Origin: an uncultured Campylobacter sp.
GTDB lineage: Bacteria > Campylobacterota > Campylobacteria > Campylobacterales > Campylobacteraceae
Reading direction: 5' to 3'
DNA: 5,572 nucleotides
Assembly: GCA_938036585.1 (NCBI GenBank)
Contig: CALHQN010000029.1
Location: 1-5,572 of the forward strand
Both the position numbers and the translations under genes were made by a program. The stretch's first letter is position 1; every line of letters starts with the position of its first letter. Below the pieces are notes generated by a model. It made no database searches, was not told where the DNA came from, and saw nothing but the letters and a program-made list of their open reading frames with translations. Of the stretch, positions 5,367 to 5,572 are shown piece by piece.

Positions 5367-5390
5367 ACCGAAGCTTGGCTTTGGTTTTTT
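5367..5390 (+). terminator. Intrinsic terminator-like hairpin upstream of 16S rRNA
   Basis: ACCGAAGC (5367-5374) pairs with GCTTTGGT (5378-5385), 8 pairs including one G-U, around the loop TTG. It is followed at once by TTTTT (5386-5390), with A-rich sequence before the stem. This is the best intrinsic terminator shape in the window and points toward the 16S gene 128 bp away. It could stop transcripts coming from selD, attenuate rRNA transcription, or be bypassed through antitermination. Confidence 0.6.
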
Positions 5391-5412
5391 AATGCTATCT
5401 TTAGAAATTTAT

Positions 5413-5443
5413 GATTTATGAGAAACGAAGTTTCGAATAAATC
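5413..5443 (+). other. Leader hairpin with tandem G-A internal loop
   Basis: GATTTAT (5413-5419) pairs with ATAAATC (5437-5443). An internal loop of GA opposite GA follows, then GAAAC (5422-5426) pairs with GTTTC (5430-5434) around the loop GAA. The tandem GA/GA mismatch is a stable RNA element, so this is probably a real precursor-rRNA structure. Function is inferred only from its position. Confidence 0.5.
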
Positions 5444-5465
5444 TTTATAACTTTAGGTGGGTGCA

Positions 5466-5510
5466 GGGAGCGAAAGCTCCCGCTCGCAGTAACGGCTTTG
5501 CCGTTGCGAG
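5466..5510 (+). other. Two GC-rich hairpins immediately before 16S rRNA
   Basis: GGGAGC (5466-5471) pairs with GCTCCC (5476-5481) around a GAAA tetraloop. One base later CTCGC (5483-5487) pairs with GCGAG (5506-5510), and inside it AACGGC (5491-5496) pairs with GCCGTT (5500-5505) around TTT, with AGT bulged. They end 7 bases before the expected 16S 5' end and may guide leader folding or 5' processing. No T-run follows, so they are not terminators. Confidence 0.6.
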
Positions 5511-5517
5511 AAGTATA

Positions 5518-5572
<55 letters not shown>

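Larger units (their letters stand above)
5020..5517. other. Non-coding gap: rRNA operon promoter and leader region
   Basis: The 498 bp between the selD stop and the 16S start contains no convincing open frame, no tRNA and no insertion sequence. It is AT-rich with a few GC-rich hairpins. It should hold the rRNA promoter and the precursor leader. Within it I list separately a TATAAT box, a 7-bp direct repeat, boxB/boxA-like antitermination signals, an AT-rich inverted repeat, a terminator-like hairpin and three hairpins just before the 16S gene. No clear terminator follows selD immediately. Confidence 0.75.

Noticed and set aside
5277..5443. CRISPR array or tRNA in the AT-rich leader
   Set aside because: The repeats are single inverted pairs, not regularly spaced direct repeats, and no cloverleaf or CCA-type acceptor can be formed.
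5466..5510. Intrinsic terminators for selD
   Set aside because: The stems are strong but no T-run follows either, and they lie within a few bases of the 16S 5' end.

Overview
The window looks like a chromosomal segment of a Campylobacter (Campylobacterota), probably one of the higher-GC species such as the gracilis/curvus/showae group. The evidence is the pervasive AAATTTA-type words inside otherwise GC-rich codons, the Campylobacter-like NspC, MoaE and FdhC proteins, and the 16S rRNA 5' end with GATCCTGGCTCAGAGTGAACG. From memory, Campylobacter jejuni keeps moaD/moaE, nspC, the fdh genes, selD and a yedF-like gene in one neighbourhood, so this is a rearranged version of a familiar locus. The species is an inference.

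Layout: (1) 2-235 is the 3' end of an AT-rich, acidic, unrecognised gene on the plus strand (69 G+C in 235 bases). It converges on (2) a minus-strand moaD-moaE operon (1034 down to 288) encoding both subunits of molybdopterin synthase. (3) An 87-bp divergent promoter region separates moaD from nspC (1122-2276), carboxynorspermidine decarboxylase of polyamine synthesis. (4) fdhC (2373-3320), the membrane cytochrome b subunit of formate dehydrogenase, follows with its own extended -10 promoter. (5) yedF (3404-4000) and selD (3997-5019) overlap by 4 bp and form a selenium-metabolism pair. (6) A 498-bp non-coding stretch (5020-5517), rich in hairpins, leads into (7) the first 55 or so bases of a 16S rRNA gene.

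The most important reading is selD. A simple open-reading-frame call begins at an internal GTG (4180) and loses the first 61 codons. The real gene starts at the ATG at 3997 and reads through an in-frame TGA at 4045-4047, which falls exactly on the catalytic position 17 of selenophosphate synthetase. A bacterial SECIS-like hairpin lies just downstream. SelD here is therefore almost certainly a selenoprotein that depends on its own product.

Functional theme: most of the genes serve one enzyme class. MoaD/MoaE make the dithiolene of the molybdenum/tungsten cofactor, SelD (with YedF) supplies selenium for selenocysteine, and FdhC anchors a formate dehydrogenase whose catalytic subunit usually carries both. 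The catalytic fdhA and fdhB, and selA/selB, are not in this window. I see no unambiguously new system. The parts worth a second look are the recoded selD, the orphan fdhC and the structured rRNA leader containing a terminator-like hairpin.
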